The notes below the pieces were generated by a model. That model made no database searches. It was not told the DNA's origin and was given only the letters and a program-made list of their open reading frames with translations. Positions 7,902-18,165 of a stretch of 64,000 bases of DNA are shown here, piece by piece. The stretch spans positions 1,984,001-2,048,000 of the forward strand of contig CAWEDP010000002.1 of assembly GCA_963807925.1 (NCBI GenBank), in the 5' to 3' direction. The position numbers and the translations under genes were made by a program. Origin of the DNA: CAWEDP01 sp963807925. GTDB taxonomy: Bacteria > Acidobacteriota > Vicinamibacteria > Vicinamibacterales > CAVVIG01. Numbering within the stretch: the stretch's first letter is position 1; every line of letters starts with the position of its first letter.

Positions 7902-9769
7902 GCCGTCCGGCTGGCCACCAGGCCCTCCACGGCGAGCACGACGAGCGTCATCCCCAGCACGTAGGCCCACAGGTGCTGGCGGTCCTGCTGGGCGAGATCC
8001 GCAGTGCGCGAGGGCGGCCCGCCCTCCTCCTTCAGGCGGGTCACGGCGTTCTGAAACTCGGCGGCGGTCAGCCGCGTGACGTCCGACTCACGCGGATCGA
8101 CGTTCACAGCCAGGCGGCGGCCCGCGGGCGCCGCAGCGGTGGCGGGCAGCACGACGATCCCCGGCTTCGGCGCCACGCCGCCGGTCACGTCGCCCACCCC
8201 GAACTCGGCCGGGAGGAGACGGCCGCCGCGAAGATACGCGAGGGTCTCGTCGAGAAACGCGATGAAGCTCGCGTGGACCGGAAAATCGTTCCAGCGGTTG
8301 TCGAGGTCGGAGGCGATCACCATCACGCGGCCCTTTTCCTCCCCGCAGTCGAGCACCGCCGGCTCGCCGCCGGTGAACCGGGCGATTGTCTGACATCCGG
8401 CGCGGTCCACTCTGGCCACCTTGCGAAACTTTGCAAGACCCAGGGCCGCGCCGTTCATGCCGAACGGACGAAACACCGGATGCCGTCGGTCGCTGACGAC
8501 GAGCGAGCGAGCCGGCGAGCCGGCGTCCGGCGCGGACGTCATCCGGAGCGGCCGCTCCCCGCCGAGCAGATCGCCCACCATCTCGCCGTCGACGGCCGGA
8601 CCGGCGGCAATCAGCAGACCGCCGCCGCCCCCGACGTACTCCGCGAGCGCTTCGCGTCCCCGCCGCTCCAGCCCCTGCGTCGAGAGCAGCAGGACCGCGG
8701 CGGCGGCGGACAGCTGCGGCCGCCCGAGGGTGGAGAGGCGCCGAGGCGTCATGCCGACCGGCGTGAACACGGAACCGGCGGCAATCGCCTGATGAACGTA
8801 GAACCCGTCCTGCTCGAAGTCCCCCGTTGAGGTGACCACGAACACCGCCGGCCGGTTCGTGTCATGCAACACGATGTAGCGGGTGTTGTCCGCCGCGATC
8901 CCCTCCGGGTCGTCCACGCTGAAGCTGCCCGTCATCGCGGCCGGGTCGATGGGAAACGACACGTCCACCGATGTCTGCGGTCCGACCACGGCCTGTGCGT
9001 CGGCCGCGCGCGCGCCGTCGAGGTCCAGGTGCGCGCGAACTTCCCGCGCCGCGTCTCCGCTGTTCCCGACGGTTGCCGTGATCACGCCGCCGTCGGTGCG
9101 AAGCGCCGTGACGGCGAGATTCGAGCGGATCCCTCCGACGTCGAGCACTTCGACCCTCGTCGACGCCGGTACCGGCGCGCGATCGCCGAGGTCCCAGCCC
9201 CCCTCCTGAAGATCGGTCACGACCACGAGCGTGCCGCGGCGGCCGTCGAGCGCCTGCACGCCCGCGGCGAACGCGCCGCGATAGCGTGTGGCCCCGAAGC
9301 CAGCGGTCGCGGCGTCAATCGCGGCAATCGCGAGCGCGCGATCGGCCGACGGCCTCGCGGCGAATGTCGGCGCATCGGCGAACGTCACGAGCCCGACCAG
9401 GTCGCTCGGAGCGGCGCGGCGCACGGCGCCGCGCGCCAGCGCCCTCGCCCGCGCGAACACCCCGGGAGCCGACAGGCTGGAGGACGTGTCCAGCAGGACG
9501 ACCGTCGCGCCCGCCGGCCCCGCCGACGAGGCGACGAACGGCCGCGCGAATGCCACCGCCAGCAGCACCAGCGCCGAGACCCGGAGCGCGAGCAGGAATC
9601 GTTCGCGCACCGAACGCTTGCTGGCAGCCTCGACCGGCGCCGCCCGCAGCAGCCGGACGGCCGGAAACCGCACCCGTGGCTCCGGCTCCCGCCTGAGCAG
9701 GTGCAGCACGATTGGCACGGCCGCGGCCAGGGCACCGAGAAGAAACGCAGGCGACAGGAACCTCAACAC
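7898..9769 (-). CDS. BatA/aerotolerance-like VWA membrane protein
   Basis: The start is the GTG at 9769, with a GAGGAGCG ribosome site just upstream. The N-terminal sequence (V)LRFLSPAFLLG is the classic BatA N-terminus, followed by PIVLHLLRR and a second helix near residue 60-75. A VWA domain with DTSSSLS (MIDAS) follows, then beta-rich domains and an amidotransferase-like segment (VGGGGGLLIAAG). A C-terminal helix (WAYVLGMTLVVLAVEGLVA) ends the 623-residue protein. It sits 22 bases after the DUF58 gene. Bat-type proteins act in the cell envelope with MoxR ATPases. The exact client is unknown. Confidence 0.88.
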   Translation of the reverse strand: MLRFLSPAFLLGALAAAVPIVLHLLRREPEPRVRFPAVRLLRAAPVEAASKRSVRERFLLALRVSALVLLAVAFARPFVASSAGPAGATVVLLDTSSSLSAPGVFARARALARGAVRRAAPSDLVGLVTFADAPTFAARPSADRALAIAAIDAATAGFGATRYRGAFAAGVQALDGRRGTLVVVTDLQEGGWDLGDRAPVPASTRVEVLDVGGIRSNLAVTALRTDGGVITATVGNSGDAAREVRAHLDLDGARAADAQAVVGPQTSVDVSFPIDPAAMTGSFSVDDPEGIAADNTRYIVLHDTNRPAVFVVTSTGDFEQDGFYVHQAIAAGSVFTPVGMTPRRLSTLGRPQLSAAAAVLLLSTQGLERRGREALAEYVGGGGGLLIAAGPAVDGEMVGDLLGGERPLRMTSAPDAGSPARSLVVSDRRHPVFRPFGMNGAALGLAKFRKVARVDRAGCQTIARFTGGEPAVLDCGEEKGRVMVIASDLDNRWNDFPVHASFIAFLDETLAYLRGGRLLPAEFGVGDVTGGVAPKPGIVVLPATAAAPAGRRLAVNVDPRESDVTRLTAAEFQNAVTRLKEEGGPPSRTADLAQQDRQHLWAYVLGMTLVVLAVEGLVASRTA

Positions 9770-9791
9770 TCGCTCCTCGGTTCCGGCCGCC

Positions 9792-10697
9792 CTACAGGGC
9801 CCGCGATCGCGTCGAGAGGTAGGCCGGCAGCGCCAGCTCCAGCGGGTCCGTCGTGCGGAGCAGCTGGTAATCGATGCCGCCGGCGCCGAGCTCGCGCCGG
9901 TACCGGTCGACGAGCGCCGAGATCTCGCGCACGTAGCGGGTGCGCACGAGGCCGGGCACGGCGACAATCTCGTCGCCGGTCTCGAGATCCTCGAACCGCG
10001 TCGTCCGCTCGAACGGGAAATCGAGCTCGTCGGGGTCGAGCACGTGGAACACGATGACGTCCGTGCCGCGGTAGTGGAAGTGCTTCAGGCCGCGGATCAC
10101 CGCCTCGGGATCGTCGAGCAGATCGGACACCAGCACCACCAGGCCGCGCTTGTTCAGCGAGTCGGCGAGCTGATGCAGCGGCTTCGACAGGTTGGTCCGC
10201 CGCGCCGGCTGCAGCCGGTCCAGCGCCAGCAGCAGCGCCCGCAGATGCCCGGGCCGGGCGGCCGCAGGCAGCATCTCGACGACGCGCTCGTCGAACGCCA
10301 TCAGGCCGATGGCGTCGCGTTGCCGGTTCATGAGGTACGCGATCGACGCGCCCAGCGCGGCGGCATAGTCGAACTTGCTGAGGCCGTGCGAACCGTACGA
10401 CATCGAGCCGCTGGTGTCGATCACGACATGGCAGTCGAGATTCGTCTCCTCCTCGAATTTCTTGACATAGTAGCGATCCGATCGCGCGTAGACCTTCCAG
10501 TCGATGCTGGCGAGGTCGTCGCCCGGGATGTACTGCCGGTACTCCGCGAACTCGACGCTGAACCCCTTGAACGGGCTGCGGTGCAGGCCCGAGAGAAACC
10601 CTTCGACAACCGTGCGCGCCTTCAACTCGAGCGTGCCGAGCCGCGCGATGACGGCTGGATCGAAGAACTGGCGCGTCCGCTCGCTGGTGGGCGCCAT
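9792..10697 (-). CDS. DUF58 domain protein (VWA-like)
   Basis: This 301-residue soluble protein has the DUF58 signature in GFSVEFAEYRQYIPGDD followed by DWKVYARSDRYYVKKFEEE. A VWA-like MIDAS (DTSGSM) follows at about residue 94 and LVSDLLDD later. DUF58 proteins are obligate neighbours of MoxR ATPases and are thought to be their substrate-binding or activated partners. The ATG directly abuts the moxR TAG stop, which indicates co-translation. Length and motifs are complete. Confidence 0.93.
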   Translation of the reverse strand: MAPTSERTRQFFDPAVIARLGTLELKARTVVEGFLSGLHRSPFKGFSVEFAEYRQYIPGDDLASIDWKVYARSDRYYVKKFEEETNLDCHVVIDTSGSMSYGSHGLSKFDYAAALGASIAYLMNRQRDAIGLMAFDERVVEMLPAAARPGHLRALLLALDRLQPARRTNLSKPLHQLADSLNKRGLVVLVSDLLDDPEAVIRGLKHFHYRGTDVIVFHVLDPDELDFPFERTTRFEDLETGDEIVAVPGLVRTRYVREISALVDRYRRELGAGGIDYQLLRTTDPLELALPAYLSTRSRAL

Positions 10698-11690
<993 letters not shown>

Positions 11691-11720
11691 GGTTCAGGGC
11701 TCGTGACGCGCGTCGGGCCC

Positions 11721-12528
11721 TCAGTGCGTCAACGAGTACACGATTTCGTTGATGGCCATCTGGTACGCCATCGCCGTGTGCTTGACGTATCCGGGAAAGT
11801 CGGCGACGTTGGACCATTCCCAGCCGTCGCCCATGTCGGTGTTCCAGTTGATGAACATCATCGGGCGGCCGTTGTCGTCCAGAATCGTGCGGAGGTGCGG
11901 CACGAAGCCGCCCTTCTCCCAGGTGCGGCCCTGCATGAACGAGCCGATGCCCGCCACCTGCGGAAACCCGTCAATCCTGTAGAAGCAGCTGAAGACCGGA
12001 TGATCCTTCGGGACTTCCACGATCGACCGATCCGGAAAGACGCGCTTCATCTCGTGCTCGAAGCTGTCCCACTCGAGGGGACCGTGGAAATCGTCGAACA
12101 CCGCCGTGCCGCCGCGGAGCAGGAACTCGCGCAGGATCGGCACGTCCGAGTCGAGCAGCCGCAGCGTGCCGGGCTCGACCAAGTAGATCCACGGATACTC
12201 GAACAGCCGTGGATCCTCGAGGGGGACGACGATCGGATCCTCGACCTGGATGGCGGTTGCGGTCCTGACGCGGCGAGCCAGGTTCTGTTCCGCGGCCGGG
12301 CCGTCGATGAACCACGGCTCGCCGGCGTAATCCTGCGGCGTGGCGGTGCCCTCGGTCGTGTAATGGTACTCTGACCCGTACGAACCGCCACTGCAGATCC
12401 GCGTAGCGGTCGTCCGTGCCGCCGGGGGTGGACAGGGCGCCGGCGCGCGAGCCGCCGGCCGACAGCAGCACGACGGAGGTCACCGCGGCGAGGGCGACGG
12501 CGGCACGCCCTCGCCGGCGCACCGTCAC
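11721..12528 (-). pseudogene. DUF4159 domain protein, frame broken by one base near 12370
   Basis: The gene starts with the GTG at 12528, overlapping the upstream TPR-peptidase stop (GTGA). It begins with a signal peptide (RRGRAAVALAAVTSVVLLSA) and then DRYADLQWRFVRVR. At about 12368-12372 the frame shifts: the next conserved stretch YHYTTEGTATPQDYAGEPW continues in another frame through PWFIDGPAAEQN, FDDFHGPLEWD and WEKGGFVPHLR to the stop at 11721. Removing one base in CAGAGTACC restores a continuous DUF4159 protein of about 268 residues. DUF4159 proteins are secreted and co-occur with MoxR/VWA clusters. All later motifs are intact, so either the mutation is recent or it is a sequence error. 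Confidence 0.8.
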
Positions 12529-15035
12529 GGCCGCGGCTCCACGATTTTCAGCAGCAGGTCCTGCGCGCGGCCGTAGGTGGGCGCGATTTCGAGCGCGGCG
12601 AGCGTCTGCCGCTTCGCGTCGTCTTTCCGGCCGGCCTTCAGGTAGCTCTCGGCCAGATCGGTGTGCGCGGCGGCCTTGTCGACCGGGTTCAGCGCGAGCG
12701 CGACCCTGAACTCGCGCGTCGCCGTGTCGACCTCGTCGCGCTGCAGCGCCAGCCGTCCGAGCACGGTGTGCGCGTCGTTGTCGAAGGGATCGATCGCCAC
12801 AATCCGTTCGTCGACCGCGCGGACCTTGACCGGATCGGTGACGTCGGCCTGGCGCATGAGCGTGGCGAGATCCCGCGCCGCCTCCAGGTTGTCGAAGTCG
12901 TTGGCGACGACCGCCTGGAGCTCGGCGATGGCGCGGGGGCGATCCTTCCGTTCCAGCGCGAGGTGGGCCAGCTCGCTGTGGGGCGCCGGCGAGATCGGGA
13001 TGAGCACGGCGGCCGCCTCGAACGCGCGGGTCGCGGCGTCGGCATCGCCGGCCTTCAGAAGCGCGCGCCCGAGCGCCATCTGGGCCGGATAGCTGCGGGG
13101 CTGGGCCGCGGCGATCGTCTTCAACTCCTCGAGCGGCTTCTTGCCGAGGGTGGCGGCGTCCTCGCCCTGCAGGGCCCGCCGGATCGCCCCGAACCGGCGC
13201 TCGAGCATCTGGTCGAAGCCCGCCTGCATCCGGTCGAAGTCGGTGTCCAGCGCCGACTTGAGCGCCGCGTCGGTATCCTGTCCCTGCCCGTACGCGCGCA
13301 GCAGCCGGTTGACGCCCGCCTGTCCGTAGGTGTCGAACAGGTAGTCGACGACCACCGACCCCTGGAAGTACGCGATGCCGATCAACCGCGGATCGGTGAA
13401 GGCCGCGTTCAGGTCGCGCAGCTTGATCACCTTGTCGGCGTTCATCATCGAGGCGAACTCGAGGTCCATCTGCCGCGCCCACTCGGGCCGCGCGCGCTTC
13501 TGCTCGTACTCGGAAATGCCCTCGGTGAGCCACCGCGGCACGCGCTGGTTCGACATCTGAATCGTGACGACGTGGGCGAGCTCGTGCCAGAGCGTCGCCT
13601 CCCACTGGAAGTTGCCGCTGGTGCGGGCCTTGGGCGAGTCCATCGTGACCACGCGGCCGAAGCAGGCGCCCAGCGCGCCGATCATCCCGGGGAGGCCGAC
13701 GTTGCGAACGGCGAAGTCGTCGTGCTTCGGGAAGATCTCGATGAGGATCGGCCCCTTCGGCGTGAACTGATACCGCGCGCTGTACTCGCCGAGCGCCTTG
13801 TGCGCGAGCGGGATCGCGTACTCGCGCAGGACCTCGAGCTCCTCCTTGTTGAACCGGAAGATCAGGTCGCCGTCCTGAACGGTGACGAACTTGTCGAGCG
13901 TGTCGAGCATCGTCAGCATGTTCAGCGTCGGCTTGTCGCGCGGAAAGATCTTGAACGACGTCTCGAGCGCCTCGCGCGCGCCGGCTTCGTCACCCGTGCG
14001 CAGCAGGTGCTGCCCGAGCTCGGAGAGCATCTCCGGGTTCTGCGGATCCAGCGCGAGGCCGCGCCTGACCAGCGTGACCGCCTCGTCGAAGCGATAATTG
14101 TGCGCGGCGAACTCGCCCGCGGTGCCGTACACGTCGCCGAAGGTCGGCGCGATCGCCAGCGCTTTGGCGACCTCCGCGTCGAAGTCGGCCGTCCGATCCT
14201 CGACGTACGCCATCGCCGCAACGGCCGCCAGCGCATCGAGGCTCGACGGGTTGACGGCGAGCGCCTTCTGCAGCGCGGTCCGCGCCTCGTCCTTGTGATC
14301 CTGGTCGAGCGCGGCGTGCGCCAGGAAGACGTACGCGTCAACCGACGAGGGGTTGATCTCGAGCGCCTTCTTGGCGGCGGCGATGGCCTGCGGCGGATCG
14401 TCGTCGGACAGCGCGCGCGCCGCGCCGACGAGCGCAGGCGTCCAGCGCTCGTCGCTCTCGAGCGCGGCCTGAAACAGATCCAGCGCGTCGGCCTTCTGGT
14501 GCGCGTCCAGGTACAGCTCGCCCCAGGCGGTGTTGACGGCCGGGTCTTTCGGCGACCGGGCCGCGGCGTCGCGCAGAGTGTTGTTGGCCTCGTCGAACAG
14601 CCGCAGCGCGTGCAGCGCCCGCCCGGCGACGACCAGGTCGGCGGCGTCGGCGGCCACGCGGCGCAGCCGCGCCGTCGCCTCGCTCTTGCCGAGCATCTGC
14701 TCGAGCAGCCCCAATTCGAGCGCCGCTTCGCTCGTCGGCAGCTTGGTGGCGACGGGCCGCAGCACCGCGTCGGCCTCGCCGTACCGCCCGCGCGCCACGA
14801 GGGCGCGCGCCCTGACGGCTGCCGCCGCCGGATCGGCCGCGTCGAGGGTCGCCGTGATTCGGTCGACCTCGTCGTACCGCCCTTCGAGCCACGCGCGCGT
14901 GGCCTGCTGCAGCGGCGGTTGAGAGCGGCGCGCGGTCTGCGCCGCGACCGTCGCCCCCAGGTCGAGCGCGCCGAGAACGAATCCCACCGAAATCACGAGA
15001 GCCCATGCGCAGCGGCCGCGGGAAAGGGACGGCAT
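12525..15035 (-). CDS. secreted TPR protein with HExxH peptidase-MA-like domain
   Basis: This 836-residue protein has a signal peptide (hydrophobic segment about 10-32, then AQT). Many tetratricopeptide repeats follow (for example AIAAAKKALEINPSSVDAY and ARTALQKALAVNPSSLDAL). A zinc-peptidase core comes next with LWHELAHVVTIQ: the HExxH histidines are His484 and His488, and RWLTEGISEYEQ about 20 residues later supplies the third glutamate ligand, as in gluzincins of the peptidase MA clan. More TPR units form the C-terminus. It is the first gene of the eight-gene run ending at 1216. The substrate is unknown, and an envelope protease or sensor is inferred. Confidence 0.88.
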   Translation of the reverse strand: MPSLSRGRCAWALVISVGFVLGALDLGATVAAQTARRSQPPLQQATRAWLEGRYDEVDRITATLDAADPAAAAVRARALVARGRYGEADAVLRPVATKLPTSEAALELGLLEQMLGKSEATARLRRVAADAADLVVAGRALHALRLFDEANNTLRDAAARSPKDPAVNTAWGELYLDAHQKADALDLFQAALESDERWTPALVGAARALSDDDPPQAIAAAKKALEINPSSVDAYVFLAHAALDQDHKDEARTALQKALAVNPSSLDALAAVAAMAYVEDRTADFDAEVAKALAIAPTFGDVYGTAGEFAAHNYRFDEAVTLVRRGLALDPQNPEMLSELGQHLLRTGDEAGAREALETSFKIFPRDKPTLNMLTMLDTLDKFVTVQDGDLIFRFNKEELEVLREYAIPLAHKALGEYSARYQFTPKGPILIEIFPKHDDFAVRNVGLPGMIGALGACFGRVVTMDSPKARTSGNFQWEATLWHELAHVVTIQMSNQRVPRWLTEGISEYEQKRARPEWARQMDLEFASMMNADKVIKLRDLNAAFTDPRLIGIAYFQGSVVVDYLFDTYGQAGVNRLLRAYGQGQDTDAALKSALDTDFDRMQAGFDQMLERRFGAIRRALQGEDAATLGKKPLEELKTIAAAQPRSYPAQMALGRALLKAGDADAATRAFEAAAVLIPISPAPHSELAHLALERKDRPRAIAELQAVVANDFDNLEAARDLATLMRQADVTDPVKVRAVDERIVAIDPFDNDAHTVLGRLALQRDEVDTATREFRVALALNPVDKAAAHTDLAESYLKAGRKDDAKRQTLAALEIAPTYGRAQDLLLKIVEPRP

Positions 15036-15075
15036 TTGGGCATTATCACATAGGGGTCATGGCGGCCACGCGGGA

Positions 15076-15582
15076 TTAGGAGCTGGCGGCGCGCAGCGCC
15101 CGCTCTTCGACCGAGATCCGCTTCAGCACGAGCGCCAGGAACCCGGCCGTCGCCACCGGCCCTGTGAGGGTCGCGCCCGTCATGACCGCGGTCCCGACGA
15201 GCTCGCCGAGGACGCCGATGTAGTTCGGATGCGGCAGAAAGGCATACGGCCCGCCGACGACCAGCCTGGCGCCTGGAACGGTGATCAGCTTGAAGGTCCA
15301 CGCCGGCCCCAGCGACACGATCGCCCACCATTTGAGCGCCTTGGCTGCGACAAACACGGCGGCCCCGATCACCACGGCCGCAATCGCCGGGCTTCCCCGC
15401 AGCGCGTCCTCCGCGATCATCAGGAGGAACGCGCCGGGATACGCGATGCGCATCGTGGCGTACACGTCGCCTGCCGCCTCGACGCCGCCGCTCCTCAGCC
15501 GCGCGCGCTCGTTGGCCGCCGCCCGCCGGGCCTCGACCACCATCGGCACGAACACGGCAGCCAGCACGACGAGGGGACTCAT
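15076..15582 (-). CDS. ICMT-like integral membrane methyltransferase
   Basis: This 168-residue protein has about five hydrophobic segments and the isoprenylcysteine carboxyl methyltransferase-like core GPYAFLPHPNYIGVLGE, the SAM-binding HPNY region of this family. The N-terminus carries an E-A-R-R-A-A-N-E-R segment typical of the YpbQ-like branch. Bacterial members methylate small or lipid substrates at the membrane; the substrate here cannot be told. It is 3 bases downstream of the CoA-transferase subunit B gene and likely co-transcribed with it. Confidence 0.8.
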   Translation of the reverse strand: MSPLVVLAAVFVPMVVEARRAAANERARLRSGGVEAAGDVYATMRIAYPGAFLLMIAEDALRGSPAIAAVVIGAAVFVAAKALKWWAIVSLGPAWTFKLITVPGARLVVGGPYAFLPHPNYIGVLGELVGTAVMTGATLTGPVATAGFLALVLKRISVEERALRAASS

Positions 15583-15585
15583 GGG

Positions 15586-16236
15586 CTACTCGAACCTTCC
15601 GAGCGTCGCAGACACCGCGAAGGGAGCGCCCGTGGCGGCGCGGACCTGCTCGACGGTGGTGTCGGCCGCGATCTCGCGGAGCAGGAGACCGGTCGGCGCG
15701 ACGTCGAAGACCGCCATCTCGGTCACGATCATGTCGACCACGGCGAGGCCGGTGAAGGGAAGCGTGCAGCGCGTCAGGATCTTGTGACCGCCGTCGCGCG
15801 TCGTGTGCTCCATGGCCACGATGACCCGTTTGGCGCCGGCGACCAGATCCATCGCCCCGCCCATGCCCTTGACCATCTTGCCGGGGATCATCCAGTTGGC
15901 GAGGTTCCCTTCCTGATCCACCTGCAGCGCGCCCAGCACGGTCAGGTCGATATGCCCGCCTCGCACCATGGCGAACGAGTCGGCGCTGCTGAAATAACTC
16001 GTGCCCGGCAGCTCCGTCACGGTTTCCTTGCCGGCGTTGATAATCAGCGGGTCGACCTCCTCCGGCCGGGGATACGGCCCGACTCCGAGCATGCCGTTCT
16101 CCGAGTGCAGCGTGATGTCGACGCCGGGCGGGATGTGGTTCGCCACCAGGGTCGGCATCCCGATGCCGAGATTGACGTAGTCGCCGTCCTTCAGTTCGCG
16201 GGCGATGCGCGTGACGATGCGTTGGCGGATGTCCAT
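15586..16236 (-). CDS. 3-oxoacid CoA-transferase subunit B
   Basis: The protein is 216 residues from the ATG at 16236; the open frame continues upstream but without family similarity. MDIRQRIVTRIARELKDGDYVNLGIGMPT and ITLHSENGMLGVGPYP are signature regions of subunit B, with the catalytic glutamate in SENG. These enzymes transfer CoA between succinyl-CoA (or acetyl-CoA) and a 3-oxo acid and work as A-B pairs. No subunit A is adjacent: the next gene downstream is the ICMT-like methyltransferase and the upstream neighbour is divergent. Subunit A must be elsewhere, or the gene is an orphan. Confidence 0.9.
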   Translation of the reverse strand: MDIRQRIVTRIARELKDGDYVNLGIGMPTLVANHIPPGVDITLHSENGMLGVGPYPRPEEVDPLIINAGKETVTELPGTSYFSSADSFAMVRGGHIDLTVLGALQVDQEGNLANWMIPGKMVKGMGGAMDLVAGAKRVIVAMEHTTRDGGHKILTRCTLPFTGLAVVDMIVTEMAVFDVAPTGLLLREIAADTTVEQVRAATGAPFAVSATLGRFE

Positions 16237-16412
16237 CGGCGCTCGATTGTATGCCCGCGCGTCGGCCGCCCACCACAGGACCGGCGGGATCCGATTTCCG
16301 GCCCGGCCGCCCAGGTTGAGGCTAGAATCCGGACTGTTGCCGCGTTGCAGCGGCTTCGCCATTCCGGAGAAGCCGGTGCAGGATGGGGCAGTCAACACCC
16401 TGGAGGCACAAC

Positions 16413-16766
16413 ATGAAGCGTCTCGCATTTCTCGCGCTCACCGCAGTGATGGCACTCGGCGTCACTGCCGCGGTGGGGGCCCAGACGGCGAAAGCGAAGA
16501 CCATGACGATGACGGGCGTGGTCAAGACGGTGGCGGCCGGATCACTCACCGTCGAAAAAGGCGGCAAGGACAGCATGTTCGCTGTCACCTCGTCGACCAA
16601 GCTCCTCGCGAGGGGCTCCACGGCGAAGACGAAGGAGAAGAAGGCCGCCGGCGCGGCCGGGCTCGCGATCACCGACATGGTGCACGCGGGCGATCAGGTG
16701 ACCGTCAAGTACATGGCATCGGGCGGCACCATGACCGCGACGGAAGTCCGCGTTTCGCAGAAGTGA
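16413..16766 (+). CDS. small secreted protein, DUF5666-like, paralogue of the 17785-18165 gene
   Basis: The start is the ATG at 16413, which begins the signal peptide MKRLAFLALTAVMALG ending near GAQT; a start 30 bases upstream would add a non-signal extension. The 117-residue product carries a small beta-rich domain: MTMTGVVKTVAAGSLTVE, then FAVTSSTKLLARGSTAKTK, then DMVHAGDQVTVKY. The overall pattern (sequence-dependent metal or ligand-free OB-like barrel) resembles DUF5666. A paralogue sits just past the phosphatase gene. The stop overlaps the phosphatase GTG (GTGA). Confidence 0.7.
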   Translation: MKRLAFLALTAVMALGVTAAVGAQTAKAKTMTMTGVVKTVAAGSLTVEKGGKDSMFAVTSSTKLLARGSTAKTKEKKAAGAAGLAITDMVHAGDQVTVKYMASGGTMTATEVRVSQK

Positions 16767-17788
16767 AGCGTCGCGCACGTCTGCTGGCCGCCGCGCTCGC
16801 GATCGTCGCCCTTGGCGGCGGTCGCGCGGCGGCGGCCGCCTCTGTTTGCGACATCACCGGCGTCGAGCGCATCGTCGCCATCGGCGACGTGCACGGCGCG
16901 TACGATCGGTTCGTCCACCTCCTGCGGACTCTCGGCCTCGTGGACGACAAGCTCCGGTGGGCCGGCGAGACGACGCACCTCGTGCAGCTCGGCGACGTCG
17001 TCGACCGGGGGCCCGATTCCCGGAAGGCGCTCGATCTGCTGCGCCGCCTGATGGACGAGGCGCCCCGCCGTGGCGGCGCCGTGCACCTCCTCCTCGGCAA
17101 CCACGAAGCGATGCGGATCCTCGGCGACCTGCGCTTCGTCACGCCCGGCGAGTACCAGGCCTTCGTGGACGGCGACTCGGACCGGACCCGCGAGGCGTTC
17201 GTGGAGCGCGCCGATCCCAAGGATCGCGACGCGCTGCGCCAGGAGACGCCGCTCGGCGAGATCGAGATGCGCGTGGCGTTCGGCCGGCGGGGCGTCTATG
17301 GCTCGTGGATCCGATCGCTGCCCGCCATCGTGAAGATTGACGGCGTCGTGTTCGTGCACGGCGGCCTCAGCCCGGCCGTCGCGGACCTCTCCTGCGAGAC
17401 CGTGAACTCCACCGTCGAGCACGAGCTCGATCGCGATCTGGATGAGACTCGCAAGGCTCCGCTCGCCAGCCTCGTCGCCCGCGAAGACGGCCCGCTGTGG
17501 TACCGCGGCCTCGCGCAGGAGCCCGACACGTTCGCCCCCGAGATCGATCAGATCCTCGTCGCGCAACACGCCCGCGCCATGGTCGTCGGTCACACGGTTA
17601 CCCCCGACGGGCGTCTTCGCGTTCGGTTCGAAGGGAAGGTCGTGCAGATCGATACCGGGATGCAGGCTGGATATGTCAGCGGCGGCAGGGCGTCGGCCCT
17701 CGAAATTCGCCGCGGAACTTTCACGGCGATTTACGAGGACCGACTTGACGTACTCACCGGTCCGACGGCGGACCCGGCGGCACGCTAG
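16763..17788 (+). CDS. secreted calcineurin-like metallophosphoesterase
   Basis: The GTG at 16763 overlaps the previous stop and starts a signal peptide (KRRARLLAAALAIVALGGG). The 341-residue product has the full metallophosphoesterase motif set: GDVHGAYD, GDVVDRGPDS, LLGNHEAM, and a later VVGHTVT with FVHGG in between. This places it with bacterial shewasin/PPP-like phosphatases exported from the cytoplasm. The phosphate substrate is unknown. It is translationally coupled to a small secreted protein and followed convergently by that protein's paralogue. Confidence 0.88.
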   Translation: MKRRARLLAAALAIVALGGGRAAAAASVCDITGVERIVAIGDVHGAYDRFVHLLRTLGLVDDKLRWAGETTHLVQLGDVVDRGPDSRKALDLLRRLMDEAPRRGGAVHLLLGNHEAMRILGDLRFVTPGEYQAFVDGDSDRTREAFVERADPKDRDALRQETPLGEIEMRVAFGRRGVYGSWIRSLPAIVKIDGVVFVHGGLSPAVADLSCETVNSTVEHELDRDLDETRKAPLASLVAREDGPLWYRGLAQEPDTFAPEIDQILVAQHARAMVVGHTVTPDGRLRVRFEGKVVQIDTGMQAGYVSGGRASALEIRRGTFTAIYEDRLDVLTGPTADPAAR

Positions 17789-18165
17789 CCGTTGTTCCTG
17801 GAACGCGACGGCGCCCCGGGCGTCAGCAGCAGGATCTCGGACGCGATCATGCGGCCATTGGCCCTGTAGTACCTGATCAGCACCTGATCACCGGCGTGCA
17901 CGACATCCGGCACCGTGAGCCCCGCCTTGCCCGCCGCGATGTTCGCTTTGGTCTTCGCCGTCGCCCCCTTCGCGCCCACGTGCGTCGAGGACTCCACCGC
18001 GAAGGTGCCCGAGATGCTGCCGTGCTCGACGGTCAGCCCGGAATCAGACACCGACGAGACCACGCCGACGAACGAGTCGAGCCGGGACGCCGCCTGCCCG
18101 CCATATGCGGCGGCGGAACCGAGAGCCAGAACCATCACCGAGGCGAGCGACGCGATGCGCTTCAT
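17785..18165 (-). CDS. small secreted protein, DUF5666-like
   Basis: This 126-residue protein has a signal peptide (MKRIASLASVMVLALGSAAAYGG) and the same small domain as the 16413 gene: FVGVVSSVSDSGLTVE, FAVESSTHVGAKGATAKTK and PDVVHAGDQVLIRY align region by region. The two paralogues point towards the phosphatase gene from both sides. This copy overlaps its end by 4 bases (CTAG). Function is unknown; a periplasmic role linked to the phosphatase is only suggested by position. Confidence 0.75.
   Translation of the reverse strand: MKRIASLASVMVLALGSAAAYGGQAASRLDSFVGVVSSVSDSGLTVEHGSISGTFAVESSTHVGAKGATAKTKANIAAGKAGLTVPDVVHAGDQVLIRYYRANGRMIASEILLLTPGAPSRSRNNG

Noticed and set aside
11971..13605. 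544-residue minus-strand open frame
   Set aside because: Most of it is a shadow of the TPR-peptidase gene. Only its 12370-12528 part is real, as the DUF4159 N-terminus.
16205..16762. Upstream extension of the phosphatase frame
   Set aside because: It is antisense to the CoA-transferase start and out of frame with the small secreted gene. The GTG at 16763 with a signal peptide is the natural start.
17580..17620. GTAACC-like SigF hexamer on the minus strand near 17595 (and others near 36330 and 44058)
   Set aside because: None has CGAA at 16 bases spacing, unlike the two matches at the bufferin locus.
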